From Streptomyces sp. SCSIO 30461 (GTDB lineage Bacteria > Actinomycetota > Actinomycetes > Streptomycetales > Streptomycetaceae): a DNA stretch of 64,000 nucleotides. Position numbers and translations under genes: made by a program. The notes below the pieces were generated by a model. The model did no database searches. It was not told where the DNA came from and saw nothing but the letters and a program-made list of their open reading frames with translations. The stretch lies in contig NZ_CP146101.1 in the NCBI RefSeq assembly GCF_037023745.1, positions 7,022,001 through 7,086,000 of the forward strand, read 5' to 3'. Position 1 is the stretch's first letter, and each line of letters starts with the position of its first letter. Shown here piece after piece: positions 41,641 to 51,440 of this stretch.

Positions 41641-42882
41641 CTAAGGCTGCGACGGGGCTGACTGCTTCGAGTCCTGGGGTGGTGCGCCCTCGTCGTCACC
41701 GCCCGCGGCGAGCCAGCTCCCGGCCCCGATGGCCGCCACCAGCACGATTCCCGCGACACCGAGGGTGATCCGGCGCCTGCGGACCGCATCCGCCTTGTGG
41801 CGGGCGGAGCCGGGACGGCGCTGGCCCGGGGAGCGCGGAGCACGGGCCGTGCCGCGGGCACCGCCCGCGAGCTCGTCCGGGCCCGGGACGCGCATGGAGG
41901 TGTGGGTGTCCCGGTTGGAGTCGGTGGTCGCGCGGGGAACCAGCGGGACAGCTGCCCTGCGGGGTGCGCTGGGAGCGGCGGGATAGGCCGAGTCCGCCTC
42001 GGCACCGGCGTCGCAGGAGGACTCGGCGTCCGGCTCGTCCACATCGAGCGGGGGCATGCCCCTCAGCGTCGGCTGGAGCTCACGCAGCCGCGCCGCGAGC
42101 TCGGACGCGCGCAGCCGGGACGCGGGCGCCTTGGCCAGGCACTGGACGATCAGCTGCCACAGCTCGTCGGGGATACCCGGCAGGGGCACCACGGTCTCGG
42201 TGACATGGCGTCGCAGTACGGCGCCGGGGTGGCCGCCACCGAACGGGGTGAAGCCCGCGAGCAACTCGTAGAGCACCGTCGCGAGGGCGTAGATGTCGAC
42301 GGCGGCACGGGGCGGCAGGCCCTCCACGATCTCCGGGGCCAGATAGTCGGGCGTCCCGATGATCCGAGTGGCACGGGTGCGGCGCGGGGTGTCGATCAGC
42401 TTGGCGACGCCGAAGTCGGTCAGCAGCGCGGGGTGGGATCCGCCTGGACCGAGCGGCCCCTCCATGTCGAGCAGGATGTTCTCCGGCTTGACGTCACGGT
42501 GGACCACACCGACCGCGTGGGCGGCGGCGAGGCCGTCGGCGACGTCGGCGGCGATGGCTACCGCGGCGGCGGGCGCCAGCCGACGCTCCCGATCGAGGCG
42601 GGTACGCAGATCCGTGCCTCGGACGAGATCCATCACCAGGGCGAGGTCATTGCCGTCCACCACGAGGTCGTGGACGGCGACGACCCGCGGATGGTCGAGC
42701 CCGAGCAGGGCCGTGCGCTCCCGGACGAACCGCCCGACGAGCTCCTCGTCGGAGGCCAGGTCCTCGCGCAGTAGCTTGATGGCGACGGGGCCTTCAGGCC
42801 CCTCGCCGAGCCACACCGTGCCGGCGCTGCCCCGCCCGAGGATCTGGTGGGCGGTGTACCGGCTGCCGATATTCCGTGCCAA
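41641..42882 (-). CDS. pkaB: Serine/threonine protein kinase PkaB
   Basis: A 413-residue kinase from TTG 42882, with GAGGGA 6 bases upstream. Kinase domain (~8-270): glycine loop GRGSAGTV, Lys36 in VAIKLL, catalytic HRDVKPEN, DFGVAK and GTPDYLAPE. A Pro/Ser/Arg-rich linker follows, then one membrane helix (ITLGVAGIVLVAAIGAGSWLA) and a short tail. The longer frame upstream lacks a good ribosome-binding site. The pair pkaA-pkaB is known from S. coelicolor, where kinase activity has been shown. The extracytoplasmic part is too short to be a sensor. Confidence 0.92.
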   Translation of the reverse strand: MARNIGSRYTAHQILGRGSAGTVWLGEGPEGPVAIKLLREDLASDEELVGRFVRERTALLGLDHPRVVAVHDLVVDGNDLALVMDLVRGTDLRTRLDRERRLAPAAAVAIAADVADGLAAAHAVGVVHRDVKPENILLDMEGPLGPGGSHPALLTDFGVAKLIDTPRRTRATRIIGTPDYLAPEIVEGLPPRAAVDIYALATVLYELLAGFTPFGGGHPGAVLRRHVTETVVPLPGIPDELWQLIVQCLAKAPASRLRASELAARLRELQPTLRGMPPLDVDEPDAESSCDAGAEADSAYPAAPSAPRRAAVPLVPRATTDSNRDTHTSMRVPGPDELAGGARGTARAPRSPGQRRPGSARHKADAVRRRRITLGVAGIVLVAAIGAGSWLAAGGDDEGAPPQDSKQSAPSQP

Positions 42883-43037
42883 AACTGCTCCCTCAGCGGC
42901 TGGCGTTGCCCACAAACTACGCGGGTATCGGGGAGTTCAGTGCCCCGAATGGCGCCGCCCGTCACTTCTGTGGGGCTATTTCCCCCGTCCAAGCACCACA
43001 GAAAGTCGACATGGGGACACAGTCGCCGATGAGGGAG

Positions 43038-44705
43038 TCACTGACCGCTGGTACCCGTGCCTCCGCGTCCGGAGCCCGAGCCGACCAACTCGCTGATGAA
43101 GTCGGTCACCTGGCCGATCCCGTCGCCGATGGCGTTCCAGTAGCTCTCGCCCGTGCCGATCCACTCCTGGAGGGGCGTGAGTTCCCAGATCAGCCAGCCC
43201 GCGACGAACAGCAGCACCAGTGTGAACAGACAGCCCTTGAGGCAGCCGAGACCGGGAATCCGCATCGGATTGGCGCTGCGCTGGCGAGGCGGGCGCGGCT
43301 CACGCTGCGGGCGCTGGGCGGGCTGCTGAGGCGGCGGGGGCTGCGGCGGGGCGTACTGCTGCCGCTGCGGGGCGTAGTGCTGGGGCGCGGCAGGGGCGTA
43401 CTGCTGCGGAGGGGGCGCGTACTGCTGACCGCGCTGCGGCTGGGGTTGCGGCCGCCCCTGGGGGCGCTGTGCGGGCCGCTGCGGTGGCTGGGGCGGTGGC
43501 GCCTGGCGCTGCGGACGGCGACGCAGCGGGTCCTCGCTCGGGTCCAGATACTGGACCTGGGTCTGCTCGTTGCGGTTCCGAGCCGCCTGCAGCTGGGACT
43601 GCCAGGGGTGCGGGTCCTCAGGCCCGGAGCCCTGGGGCACGGGCGGCATGACCGCGGTCGGATCGGCGGCGCCACCCGGCGCGCCGGTGTGCGGGAGCAC
43701 GCTGGTGGCGGCTCCCGGGTCGTACTGCGCGGCGTTGGTCGGCAGCACCTGGGTGGGGTCGGCCGCACCCGGCGTCTGCGGGACGGCGGCGGGGTCGGGG
43801 TCGGGTGCGAGCAGCGCACCGACCCCCTCCGCGGCCTCGATCTGGGCGGGCGTGGAGTGCACGCCGATTCCGGCGGCGACGGTGCGAAGCCCGCGGGCGA
43901 GATTCTCCGCGCTGGGGCGCTCGCCCGGCTCCTTGCGCAGGCAGCGCTCTATGACCGTCCAGAGCGGCCCCGGGACGGTGGACGGGCGGCGCGGTTCCTC
44001 GCTCAGATGGCGGTGCAGCACCTCGAGCGCCGTGCCGCCGGCGAACGGCGGACGGCCGGTGACCAGCTCGTACAGCAGGATTCCGGCGCCGTAGATGTCG
44101 ACGGCCGAGGTCTGCGGACGACCCTCGGCGGATTCGGGGGCCACATAGGCGGGCGTGCCGACGAACTCGTGTGTACGGGTCAGGCCCGGGGAGTCCGCGA
44201 GGCGCGCGATACCGAAGTCGGTGAGCATCGGGTGCATCTCGCCCGCCCGCTCGGCGAGCAGGACGTTCGCGGGCTTGAGGTCGCGGTGCACCACGCCGTC
44301 GTCGTGGCTGGCGGCGAGCGCGTCCGCGATCTGCGCGGTGAGCAGGCAGGCCCCCACGGGCGTGAACGGGCCGTTGTCCCGGAGGTAGCGGTGCAGGTCG
44401 GGGCCATCGACCAGGTCCATCACCAGGGCGAGCAGATCGCCCTCGACCACCAGGTCGCGGGTCCGGACGATGTTCGGGTGGGTGAGCCTGAGCAGCACGG
44501 ACCGCTCGCGCAGGAAGCGCATCACCACGTCCGCGTCGTTCGCCAGCTCTTCCTTGAGGACCTTGATCGCCACGGTCTCGCCCGGCTGGCCTGCGACGGC
44601 GGCCTCGGCTCCCGCGGTCTCACGCTGGCGGGCTCGCCAGACGGTGCCCGTGGCACCGCGGCCGAGCGGTTCCTCGAGCAGGTACTTGCTGCCTACCGGC
44701 CGCAC
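43038..44705 (-). CDS. pkaA: Serine/threonine protein kinase PkaA
   Basis: A 555-residue kinase from GTG 44705. Kinase domain (~7-280): GRGATGTVW, Lys48 in VAIKVLKEE, HRDLKPAN, DFGIAR and GTPAYVAPE. An insertion between the glycine loop and the Lys (AGAEAAVAGQ) is longer than usual. Residues ~290-480 are a Pro/Gln-rich linker with many QQYAPP-like repeats; one membrane helix (CLFTLVLLFVAGWLIWELTP) precedes an extracytoplasmic tail of ~45 residues. It lies 155 bases upstream of pkaB on the same strand. Substrates unknown. Confidence 0.92.
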   Translation of the reverse strand: MRPVGSKYLLEEPLGRGATGTVWRARQRETAGAEAAVAGQPGETVAIKVLKEELANDADVVMRFLRERSVLLRLTHPNIVRTRDLVVEGDLLALVMDLVDGPDLHRYLRDNGPFTPVGACLLTAQIADALAASHDDGVVHRDLKPANVLLAERAGEMHPMLTDFGIARLADSPGLTRTHEFVGTPAYVAPESAEGRPQTSAVDIYGAGILLYELVTGRPPFAGGTALEVLHRHLSEEPRRPSTVPGPLWTVIERCLRKEPGERPSAENLARGLRTVAAGIGVHSTPAQIEAAEGVGALLAPDPDPAAVPQTPGAADPTQVLPTNAAQYDPGAATSVLPHTGAPGGAADPTAVMPPVPQGSGPEDPHPWQSQLQAARNRNEQTQVQYLDPSEDPLRRRPQRQAPPPQPPQRPAQRPQGRPQPQPQRGQQYAPPPQQYAPAAPQHYAPQRQQYAPPQPPPPQQPAQRPQREPRPPRQRSANPMRIPGLGCLKGCLFTLVLLFVAGWLIWELTPLQEWIGTGESYWNAIGDGIGQVTDFISELVGSGSGRGGTGTSGQ

Positions 44706-45193
44706 GTCATGCGCTCCCTGCTGATCGTGGTACGTGGTTCTGGTCGTACGGGTCGTGTGCAGTACGGGTGATGCGGGTGGTACTGGTCACACTGGCGCCC
44801 GACCGCGTGTCCGACCCACTGTAGTGCCGCCGATCGGGTCAACGGCGGCTCACCGGATGTGATGCGTGGGCCGGGTAAGACGCAGCGCGCAGGCCGATGG
44901 TTGCCAGGTCACCGCGAGGTGACGGCTCCACTCACCCCCGCATCGACCACCGAACGGCTGTGCCAATGACGGCAGAGGCGATCCCAACCAGGAACTTTTG
45001 TACCCAGAGCCGACCAATCAAGATCACTTGAGGCCGGGTGGCGGGCGAGTTGTCGGTGGCAGGTGCGAGGATGCCTCCAGCACGACGTGTGGGGTGGGGA
45101 GCGCCCCGCGGCCGTGCCGACCTGCCGGGTGGGGGGAATCACAAGGCCGCTTCCCCTGCCGGGCACCCCGCGCAGAAGGGACCGCTGACGGCG
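44706..45193. other. 488-bp divergent intergenic region
   Basis: Separates pkaA (minus) from the FHA/EssC-like gene (plus). It should hold both promoters. The AT-richest part is ~44985-45030. A small dyad GTCACC-GCGA-GGTGAC lies around 44910-44925. A plus-strand extension of the downstream gene to 45038 is open but unsupported. Confidence 0.45.
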
Positions 45194-48100
45194 ATGCAGA
45201 TCCGGCTGACCGTCCTCGCGCCGCGCAGCGGCCAGTCCACACCGTCCGGCTCGGCCGACTCGGCCCTCCCGCCCGCCACTCCCCTGCCGTCCGCGACCCG
45301 GCCGGGCACCGCGGCCGGGCCGGACGAGGCGAGACGGGCCTGTGACGTACTCGTCACCGCTCCCGCCGGTACGGCGCTGGCGGCAGTGGCCTCCTCGCTC
45401 GCGGCGGCCGTGGCCGGGCAGGACGTCGGCCAGGTCGTGCTCTACGCGGGCGGGGAGCGGCTGGATGCGCAGCGATGCGCGCTGGGCGAGCCACCGCTGA
45501 TGGACGGGGCCGTGCTGGCGCTCCAGACCCCCGTCGAGAGCACGACGAACGGCGAGGTCGACGCGGCGGCCCTGCTGCATGTGATCGCCGGGCCTGACGC
45601 GGGCGGTGTCCATCTGCTGCACAGCGGCCGGATAGTGATCGGGCGAGGGGCCGAGGCGGATGTCCCCCTCGACGATCCCGATGTCTCACGGCTGCACTGC
45701 GCGGTGACCGTCGGTGACGACGGCCGGGTCACCGTCGCCGACCTCGGTTCCACCAATGGCACCACGCTGGACGGCTCCCCCGTGGGCGCCGCCGCGGTCA
45801 GGATCTCCTCCGGAGCCCTGCTGCGCCTGGGCGAGTCCACCCTGCGACTGGCCCCGACGACCGCCCCGGAAGTGCTGACGACCACTCCGGACGGCGAGGG
45901 GCACCTGCGCGTACGCGGCCAGGAGCACGACGGGCAGAGACAGGAGCGGGAGCACACGGTTCCGGGCCGGCGGCCCGTGCCCTCCTGGGTCCGGGACGAG
46001 GTGGCGATCCCCGGACAGGCACGGCACGACGAGCGGTGCGAGCCGAGGGAACCGGTGGAGCGGGTGGAGCCGGTGGCGGGGACGACGGCCGGACCGGGTG
46101 CTCGGGCCGGAGCCGGGGCGGGCGGGCCGCACGGCGACACCGCCCACGGCAGCGGCATCTGGACGCTCCCGGAGGAGCCCGGAGGCGCGTCATCCGCCGG
46201 AAGCGCCGTTGCCGCCGACGAAAGCCGGGGCCGGGGCGACAGCGGGGCCAGGCGGCGTGGCATAGGAGCCTGGGCCCGGCGGCTCGCCGTCGGACGGGGT
46301 GTGGCCGCCGCCGATGGCGCGGCCACGTCCGGGGAGCCGGTGGCAGCCGCCGCCCCGCTGGTGGAGACCTGGCCTGATCCCGCCGCCGTACTGCTCACCG
46401 CGCTGGGCCCCGGGCCGCGGCTGTGGGAGCGCGAGCCCGGACACCCGGAGGAGTTCGTCGTCCGGCTCGGCACGGTGGACCGCTCGGACACACCGTCCGT
46501 GCCGGTCACCGTGGGGCTGCGGGAGGCCGGGGCACTCGGTCTCGCGGGGCCCCGATCACGGCTCAACGGGCTCGCCAGATCCGTCGTGGCCCAGTTGGCG
46601 GCGCTGCACGCGCCGACCGGTCTGGAGCTCGTGCTGGTCAGCGCGGACCGCGCCAGGGCGCTGGAGGAGCGCAAGCGGGACTGGGGCTGGCTCGGCTGGC
46701 TCCCGCATCTGCGGCCCGCGCACGGGCAGGACTGCCGGTTGCTGGTCGCATTCGACCGGGACCAGGCCACCGCCCGGACCGCCGAGCTGACCCGGCGACT
46801 GGACGAGGGACCGCTCGGACCCGGCTGGCCGAGCGCCGACCGCCGTGCTGTGGACGGGGCAGCCGCACAGCACATGGGGCCGCGCACCGTGCTGCTCCTG
46901 GACGGCGACCCCGGTTCGGCCGCGCTCCGTGAGACCACGGCACGGCTGGCGGGAGCCGGAACGGCGGCGGGCATCCATGTGATCTGCCTGGCCGAGACCC
47001 CGGCCGCGTCTCCGCTGTCTCCGGTCGCGGCCACCTACGAAGAGGCGTGCGCGGCGTCCCTCGCCTTCCGCGAGTGCGGAGCGGTCGCATTGCTGAGCGG
47101 CGATGTGGCGACCGCGCTGCGGCTGCAGCGTACGGCGGGCGGGCAGCCCGCGGGGCACGGCACGGTCGCTGCCGTGGACGCGGTCTCCGCAGCCTGGGCC
47201 CAGCGCTTCGCCCGGGCACTGGCACCGTTGCGCACCGTGGACGGACGGCACGGCGGGGGCGTGGACGGCCGAAGTGCCCGCCCCGTGGCATCGCCGCTGC
47301 CGCGATCGGCGCGGCTGCTGGACGAGCTGGGCCTGGCCAGAGCCACGCCCGCCTCGCTGATGGCCCGCTGGGCGTCGGCCGCGGCCGGCACCGCGGTGCT
47401 GGGTGCGGGCTCGCACGGACCCCTCGCGATCGACCTCGTCGCCGACGGCCCCCATCTGCTGATCGAGGGGCCGGCCGGAAGCGGCCGTACGGAACTGCTG
47501 CGCGCCGTCGCCGCTTCGCTGGCGGCAGCGGGCCGGCCGGACGAGCTCGGTCTGCTGCTCGTGGACGGCGCGGGAGGCGAGCGGGGCGAGGGGCTTGCCG
47601 TCTGTACGGACCTGCCCCATGTCAGCGAGCACCTGGTCGCGTCGGATCCGGTCCGGATGCGGGCTTTCGCCCAGGCACTCGGCGGGGAGCTCAAGCGCCG
47701 CGCTGAGCTGCTGGACGGCGAGAGCTTCCCGGAGTGGCAGACGCGGCAGGCGGTCTCGGGGCGGCTGGTGGGCCAGCGCCAGGCCGGCGGAGGCTCCCGC
47801 GGCGGTGGCAACGACACCCGTGGCGGCGGCACGACGGCGGGCGGACGGACCGAGGCGGCCGCTTCCCCTTCCGGCCCTCCCGCACCCTCCACGGCGCCCG
47901 CACCCTCCACGGCTTCCGCACCTTCCTCGCTGTCCCGGCTGGTCGTGCTCGTCGACGACTACGACGCGCTGGTCGCCCCCGCGCTCGGCAGCCCCGGTCG
48001 GCCCGCCGCGGGTTCCGTCGTACGGGCGCTGGAGGCCGTGGCCAGGGACGGAGAGCGACTCGGCGTCCATCTGGTCGCCACATCCGCGCGTCCGGACCGC

Positions 48101-48457
48101 ACAGCGGACACTCTGCTGGCGCGCGACGCCCGGCTGCGGGTGGAGCTCGACGCCCCCGCTGTGCCGCTCGGCCCGGATGCCCCGGCCCCGGGCCGTGGTC
48201 GGCTGACCCGACCGGACGGTACCGTCGCGCCGTTCCAGGCGGGCCGGGTGACGGGCCGCATCCCCCGTACGGCGACCCAGCGGCCCACGGTGGTGGAGCT
48301 TGAGTGGGAGCGGATGGGCGACCCGCCCACCCGTCGTCCGGTCCGTGAGCTGGGCAACGGCCCCACCGACCTGGCCCTGCTGGCCAGCGCCCTGGACCGG
48401 GCGGCCCGCTCGGTCGACGCGACCCGGCGGCCCCGGCTGACCTCGTCCCACGCCTGA
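45194..48457 (+). CDS. FHA-domain, FtsK/EssC-like protein with degenerate P-loops
   Basis: A 1,087-residue protein. Residues ~1-125 resemble the ubiquitin-like/FHA head of EssC. An FHA domain follows (~130-215; GRGAEADVPLDDPDVSRLHC...DLGSTNGTTLDG), a Gly/Pro/Arg-rich linker (~220-380), then two FtsK/SpoIIIE-like ATPase domains. The first (~400-650) has no recognisable Walker A but keeps DWGWLGWLPHLRP. The second (~740-1040) has IEGPAGSGRTELLR, with Arg in place of the Walker A Lys, and a Walker-B-like LVVLVDDYDAL. It has no membrane helix. FHA domains bind phospho-Thr, so the adjacent kinases PkaA/PkaB are possible partners (inference). ATG 45194 chosen. Confidence 0.8.
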   Translation: MQIRLTVLAPRSGQSTPSGSADSALPPATPLPSATRPGTAAGPDEARRACDVLVTAPAGTALAAVASSLAAAVAGQDVGQVVLYAGGERLDAQRCALGEPPLMDGAVLALQTPVESTTNGEVDAAALLHVIAGPDAGGVHLLHSGRIVIGRGAEADVPLDDPDVSRLHCAVTVGDDGRVTVADLGSTNGTTLDGSPVGAAAVRISSGALLRLGESTLRLAPTTAPEVLTTTPDGEGHLRVRGQEHDGQRQEREHTVPGRRPVPSWVRDEVAIPGQARHDERCEPREPVERVEPVAGTTAGPGARAGAGAGGPHGDTAHGSGIWTLPEEPGGASSAGSAVAADESRGRGDSGARRRGIGAWARRLAVGRGVAAADGAATSGEPVAAAAPLVETWPDPAAVLLTALGPGPRLWEREPGHPEEFVVRLGTVDRSDTPSVPVTVGLREAGALGLAGPRSRLNGLARSVVAQLAALHAPTGLELVLVSADRARALEERKRDWGWLGWLPHLRPAHGQDCRLLVAFDRDQATARTAELTRRLDEGPLGPGWPSADRRAVDGAAAQHMGPRTVLLLDGDPGSAALRETTARLAGAGTAAGIHVICLAETPAASPLSPVAATYEEACAASLAFRECGAVALLSGDVATALRLQRTAGGQPAGHGTVAAVDAVSAAWAQRFARALAPLRTVDGRHGGGVDGRSARPVASPLPRSARLLDELGLARATPASLMARWASAAAGTAVLGAGSHGPLAIDLVADGPHLLIEGPAGSGRTELLRAVAASLAAAGRPDELGLLLVDGAGGERGEGLAVCTDLPHVSEHLVASDPVRMRAFAQALGGELKRRAELLDGESFPEWQTRQAVSGRLVGQRQAGGGSRGGGNDTRGGGTTAGGRTEAAASPSGPPAPSTAPAPSTASAPSSLSRLVVLVDDYDALVAPALGSPGRPAAGSVVRALEAVARDGERLGVHLVATSARPDRTADTLLARDARLRVELDAPAVPLGPDAPAPGRGRLTRPDGTVAPFQAGRVTGRIPRTATQRPTVVELEWERMGDPPTRRPVRELGNGPTDLALLASALDRAARSVDATRRPRLTSSHA

Positions 48458-48646
48458 GCCGGCCGGGCAGCGCGGAATATCTGACTCTACGTCACGAGGG
48501 CATCACGATCGGCGGTTTGACGGCGATGGCGCTCTTGCCTCCCCTGGACACCGGGCGTAGACCTGACAGCACGGGACGGAAGCGGTGCCGCCTGCGTCAC
48601 GGCCTGGCGCGCCCTCCGGAAGGCGTACGGCAGAGACGGGGCAGTG

Positions 48647-50071
48647 ATGCGCTCAAGGCGGAAAGTCGCACAGGGTCGTACGCACCGGGGCACCGGCCCC
48701 GCCGAAGCGGCCCGACGGTCCCCCGGGCCGGCCAGGGCAGCCGCCGCCCTCGTCGCCGTGGGCGTACTCGCGCTCACCGGCTGCGGCGGCGATGGGGAGG
48801 GCGGCAGCGGTGCGCCGGAGAAGACCGGCGGCGGCGACTCGGCTGCCACGGTCCGGCTGCCCAGGCTGGACGGCCAGAAGGTCGAGGTCGCGGCGGTCTG
48901 GACGGGCCCCGAGCAGGAGAACTTCACCAAGGTCCTCAAGGAGTTCGAGAAGCGCACGGGCGCCAAGGTCACGTTCGTCCCCGCCCAGGACCCGATCGTC
49001 AACTTCCTCGGTACGAAGATCGCCGGGGGCAGCCCGCCCGATGTCGCGATGCTTCCGCAGGTGGGCGCGATCAAGCAGGCGGTCGACCGGAATTGGGCCA
49101 AGCCCCTCGGCGCCGAGGCCAAGGCCCAGCTCGCCAAGAACTACGCCAAGGGCTGGCAGGACCTCGGCTCGGTCGGCGGCACCCCGTACGGCGTGTACTT
49201 CAAGGCCGCCAACAAGTCGCTCTTCTGGTACAACAACGCGGTCTTCGAGAACGCCGGCGCCACCGTGCCCACGACCTGGAACGACCTGATGAAGACCGCC
49301 GAGACGATCTCCGCGTCCGGTGTCGCCCCCGTGTCGATCGGCGGGGCCGACGGCTGGACGCTCACCGACTGGTTCGAGAACGTCTACCTCTCCCAGGCGG
49401 GCCCGGAGAAGTACGACCAACTCGCCGAGCACCGGATCAAGTGGACCGACCCCTCGGTGACCCAGGCGCTGACGACGCTCGCCGAACTGTTCGGCAAGCC
49501 CTCGCTGATCGCGGGCGGAGCGGACGGCGCGCTCCAGACGGAGTTCCCCAAGTCCGTGACCCAGACCTTCGCCGGGGGCGACCAGCCCAAGGCCGCGATG
49601 GTCTTCGAAGGCGACTTCGTCACCGTCAACATCGCGCAGACCGACGCGAAGATCGGTACGGACGCCAAGGTGTTCCCGTTCCCCGAGGCCGGCGCCGAGC
49701 CGCCCGTGGTGACCGGTGGCGACGCGGCGGTGGCCCTCAAGGACTCCAAGGGCGCGCAGGCGCTGCTGACCTTCCTGGCCTCGCCGGACGCCGCGAGGAT
49801 CTGGGCCGAGTCCGGCGGTTTCGTGTCCCCCAACAAGAACCTGGACCTGTCCGCGTATCCGAACGATGTGCAGCGGGAGATCGCCGCGGCTCTGATCGCG
49901 GCGGGCGACGGCTTCCGCTTCGACATGTCGGACCAGATGCCCCAATCGTTCGGCGGCACTCCCGGCAAGGGCGAGTGGAAGGCGCTCCAGGACTTCCTGA
50001 AGAACCCGAAGGACATCGCGGGTACGCAGGCGCGGCTCGAGGCCGACGCGGCCAAGGCGTACAAGGACTGA
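48647..50071 (+). CDS. Carbohydrate ABC transporter substrate-binding lipoprotein
   Basis: A 474-residue extracellular solute-binding protein (family 1). It has a basic N terminus, a hydrophobic signal and lipobox LTGC (~residue 48), so it is a lipoprotein. The mature domain shows typical features (FVPAQDPIVNFLGTKIAGGSPPDVAMLP; FWYNNAVFENAGATVPTTWNDL). ATG 48647 with GGGG 6 bases upstream; GTG 48644 is the alternative. First gene of an importer operon: the permease starts 7 bases after its stop. The sugar cannot be read from sequence. Confidence 0.9.
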   Translation: MRSRRKVAQGRTHRGTGPAEAARRSPGPARAAAALVAVGVLALTGCGGDGEGGSGAPEKTGGGDSAATVRLPRLDGQKVEVAAVWTGPEQENFTKVLKEFEKRTGAKVTFVPAQDPIVNFLGTKIAGGSPPDVAMLPQVGAIKQAVDRNWAKPLGAEAKAQLAKNYAKGWQDLGSVGGTPYGVYFKAANKSLFWYNNAVFENAGATVPTTWNDLMKTAETISASGVAPVSIGGADGWTLTDWFENVYLSQAGPEKYDQLAEHRIKWTDPSVTQALTTLAELFGKPSLIAGGADGALQTEFPKSVTQTFAGGDQPKAAMVFEGDFVTVNIAQTDAKIGTDAKVFPFPEAGAEPPVVTGGDAAVALKDSKGAQALLTFLASPDAARIWAESGGFVSPNKNLDLSAYPNDVQREIAAALIAAGDGFRFDMSDQMPQSFGGTPGKGEWKALQDFLKNPKDIAGTQARLEADAAKAYKD

Positions 50072-50078
50072 CGCCGCC

Positions 50079-51440
50079 GTGACCGTGCCGCACAGCGAAC
50101 GGCCCTCCGGGGAGCGCTCACTCCGCGGAAGGCGAGCGAAAGCGCGCGGGAGCGTGACCGGCACCCGCGGACTGGTCGCCGCCGGTTTCCTGCTCCCCGC
50201 GCTGGTGCTGCTGGGTGCGCTCGTGGTGTACCCGATCGGGTACTCGCTCTACCGGTCGTTCTTCGACGAGTCCGGCAGCGGCTTCGCCTGGCTCGGCAAC
50301 TACGTCGAGATCTTCACGGACGACACCATCCTCACCGCCGTCAAGAACAACACGATCTGGGTCGTGGTCGCTCCGACCGTGGCCACCGCCCTCGGCCTGG
50401 TGTTCGCGGTGCTCACCGAACGGGTGCGCTGGGGTACCGCGTTCAAGCTGGTCGTCTTCATGCCCATGGCGATCTCCATGCTGGCCGCCGGCATCATCTT
50501 CCGGCTGGTGTACGAGCAGGATCCGGAGCGCGGCGCGGCGAACGCGGTCTGGGTGGGGGTCCACGACTCCTTCGCCGCGTCGGCCGGCTACCCGCACGCC
50601 CACCCGCTGCCGGCGCATCCGCTGGAGGCGGCGGGCGGCGGCGCGTTCATCACCAAGGATCCCGTCTCGGCGGGCGGTCCCGCGGTACGACTGCCGCTCG
50701 TCGGGGTTGCTCCCGCGCAGATGCCGGACGACGCCCGGCCCGCGCGGACCCCGGCCCCGGAGCCGGGGGAGATCACCGGCACCGCCTGGCTGGACTTCAC
50801 CCGGGGCGGTGGCGGCAGGCCCAACGCCGTCGATCCGAAGGAACTGGGCCTCAAGGGCATCGAGATCGAGGCGGTGAAGGACGGCCGGGTCGTCGCCAGG
50901 GCCACGGCGGGCGCCGACGGCACATTCACCCTCCCCGCGCAGGCGGACGGCGCCCGTCTCCGGCTTCCCGAGAGCAACTTCCGGGAGCCCTACAACGGAG
51001 TCGACTGGCTCGGCCCTTCGCTGGTGACCCCGGCGATCATCGGCTCGTACGTCTGGATGTGGGCGGGCTTCGCGATGGTGCTGATCGCGGCGGGGCTGGC
51101 CGCCGTGCCACGTGAACTGCTGGAGGCCGCCCGGGTGGACGGGGCCGGCGAGTGGCAGGTCTTCCGGCGGGTGACCGTACCTCTGCTGGCACCGGTGCTC
51201 GCGGTGGTCATGGTCACGCTGATGATCAACGTACTGAAGATCTTCGACCTGGTGTTCATCATCGCTCCCGGCTCCTCCCAGGACGACGCGAACGTGCTGG
51301 CGCTCCAGCTCTACCGCTCGTCCTTCGGCACCGATGCCGATCTGGGCGTGGGCAGTGCGATCGCGGTGCTCCTGCTGCTGCTCGTGGTGCCGGTGATGCT
51401 GTTCAACATCCGCAGGATGCGAAGGGAGACACGCAGATGA
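50079..51440 (+). CDS. Sugar ABC permease (MalF-like) with large extracytoplasmic insertion
   Basis: A 453-residue inner-membrane permease. Helices at ~28-55, ~85-112, ~118-143, then ~315-345 onward to the end. Residues ~150-310 are a soluble insertion containing a short carboxypeptidase-regulatory/Ig-like stretch (EIEAVKDGRVVARATAGADG). Typical Streptomyces MalF-type permeases are ~300 residues and lack it; E. coli MalF has a P2 loop between helices 3 and 4 in a comparable place. The EAA loop (ELLEAARVDGAGEWQVFRRVTVP, ~345) is intact for ATPase contact. GTG 50079; overlaps the next gene by 4 bases. Confidence 0.9.
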   Translation: MTVPHSERPSGERSLRGRRAKARGSVTGTRGLVAAGFLLPALVLLGALVVYPIGYSLYRSFFDESGSGFAWLGNYVEIFTDDTILTAVKNNTIWVVVAPTVATALGLVFAVLTERVRWGTAFKLVVFMPMAISMLAAGIIFRLVYEQDPERGAANAVWVGVHDSFAASAGYPHAHPLPAHPLEAAGGGAFITKDPVSAGGPAVRLPLVGVAPAQMPDDARPARTPAPEPGEITGTAWLDFTRGGGGRPNAVDPKELGLKGIEIEAVKDGRVVARATAGADGTFTLPAQADGARLRLPESNFREPYNGVDWLGPSLVTPAIIGSYVWMWAGFAMVLIAAGLAAVPRELLEAARVDGAGEWQVFRRVTVPLLAPVLAVVMVTLMINVLKIFDLVFIIAPGSSQDDANVLALQLYRSSFGTDADLGVGSAIAVLLLLLVVPVMLFNIRRMRRETRR

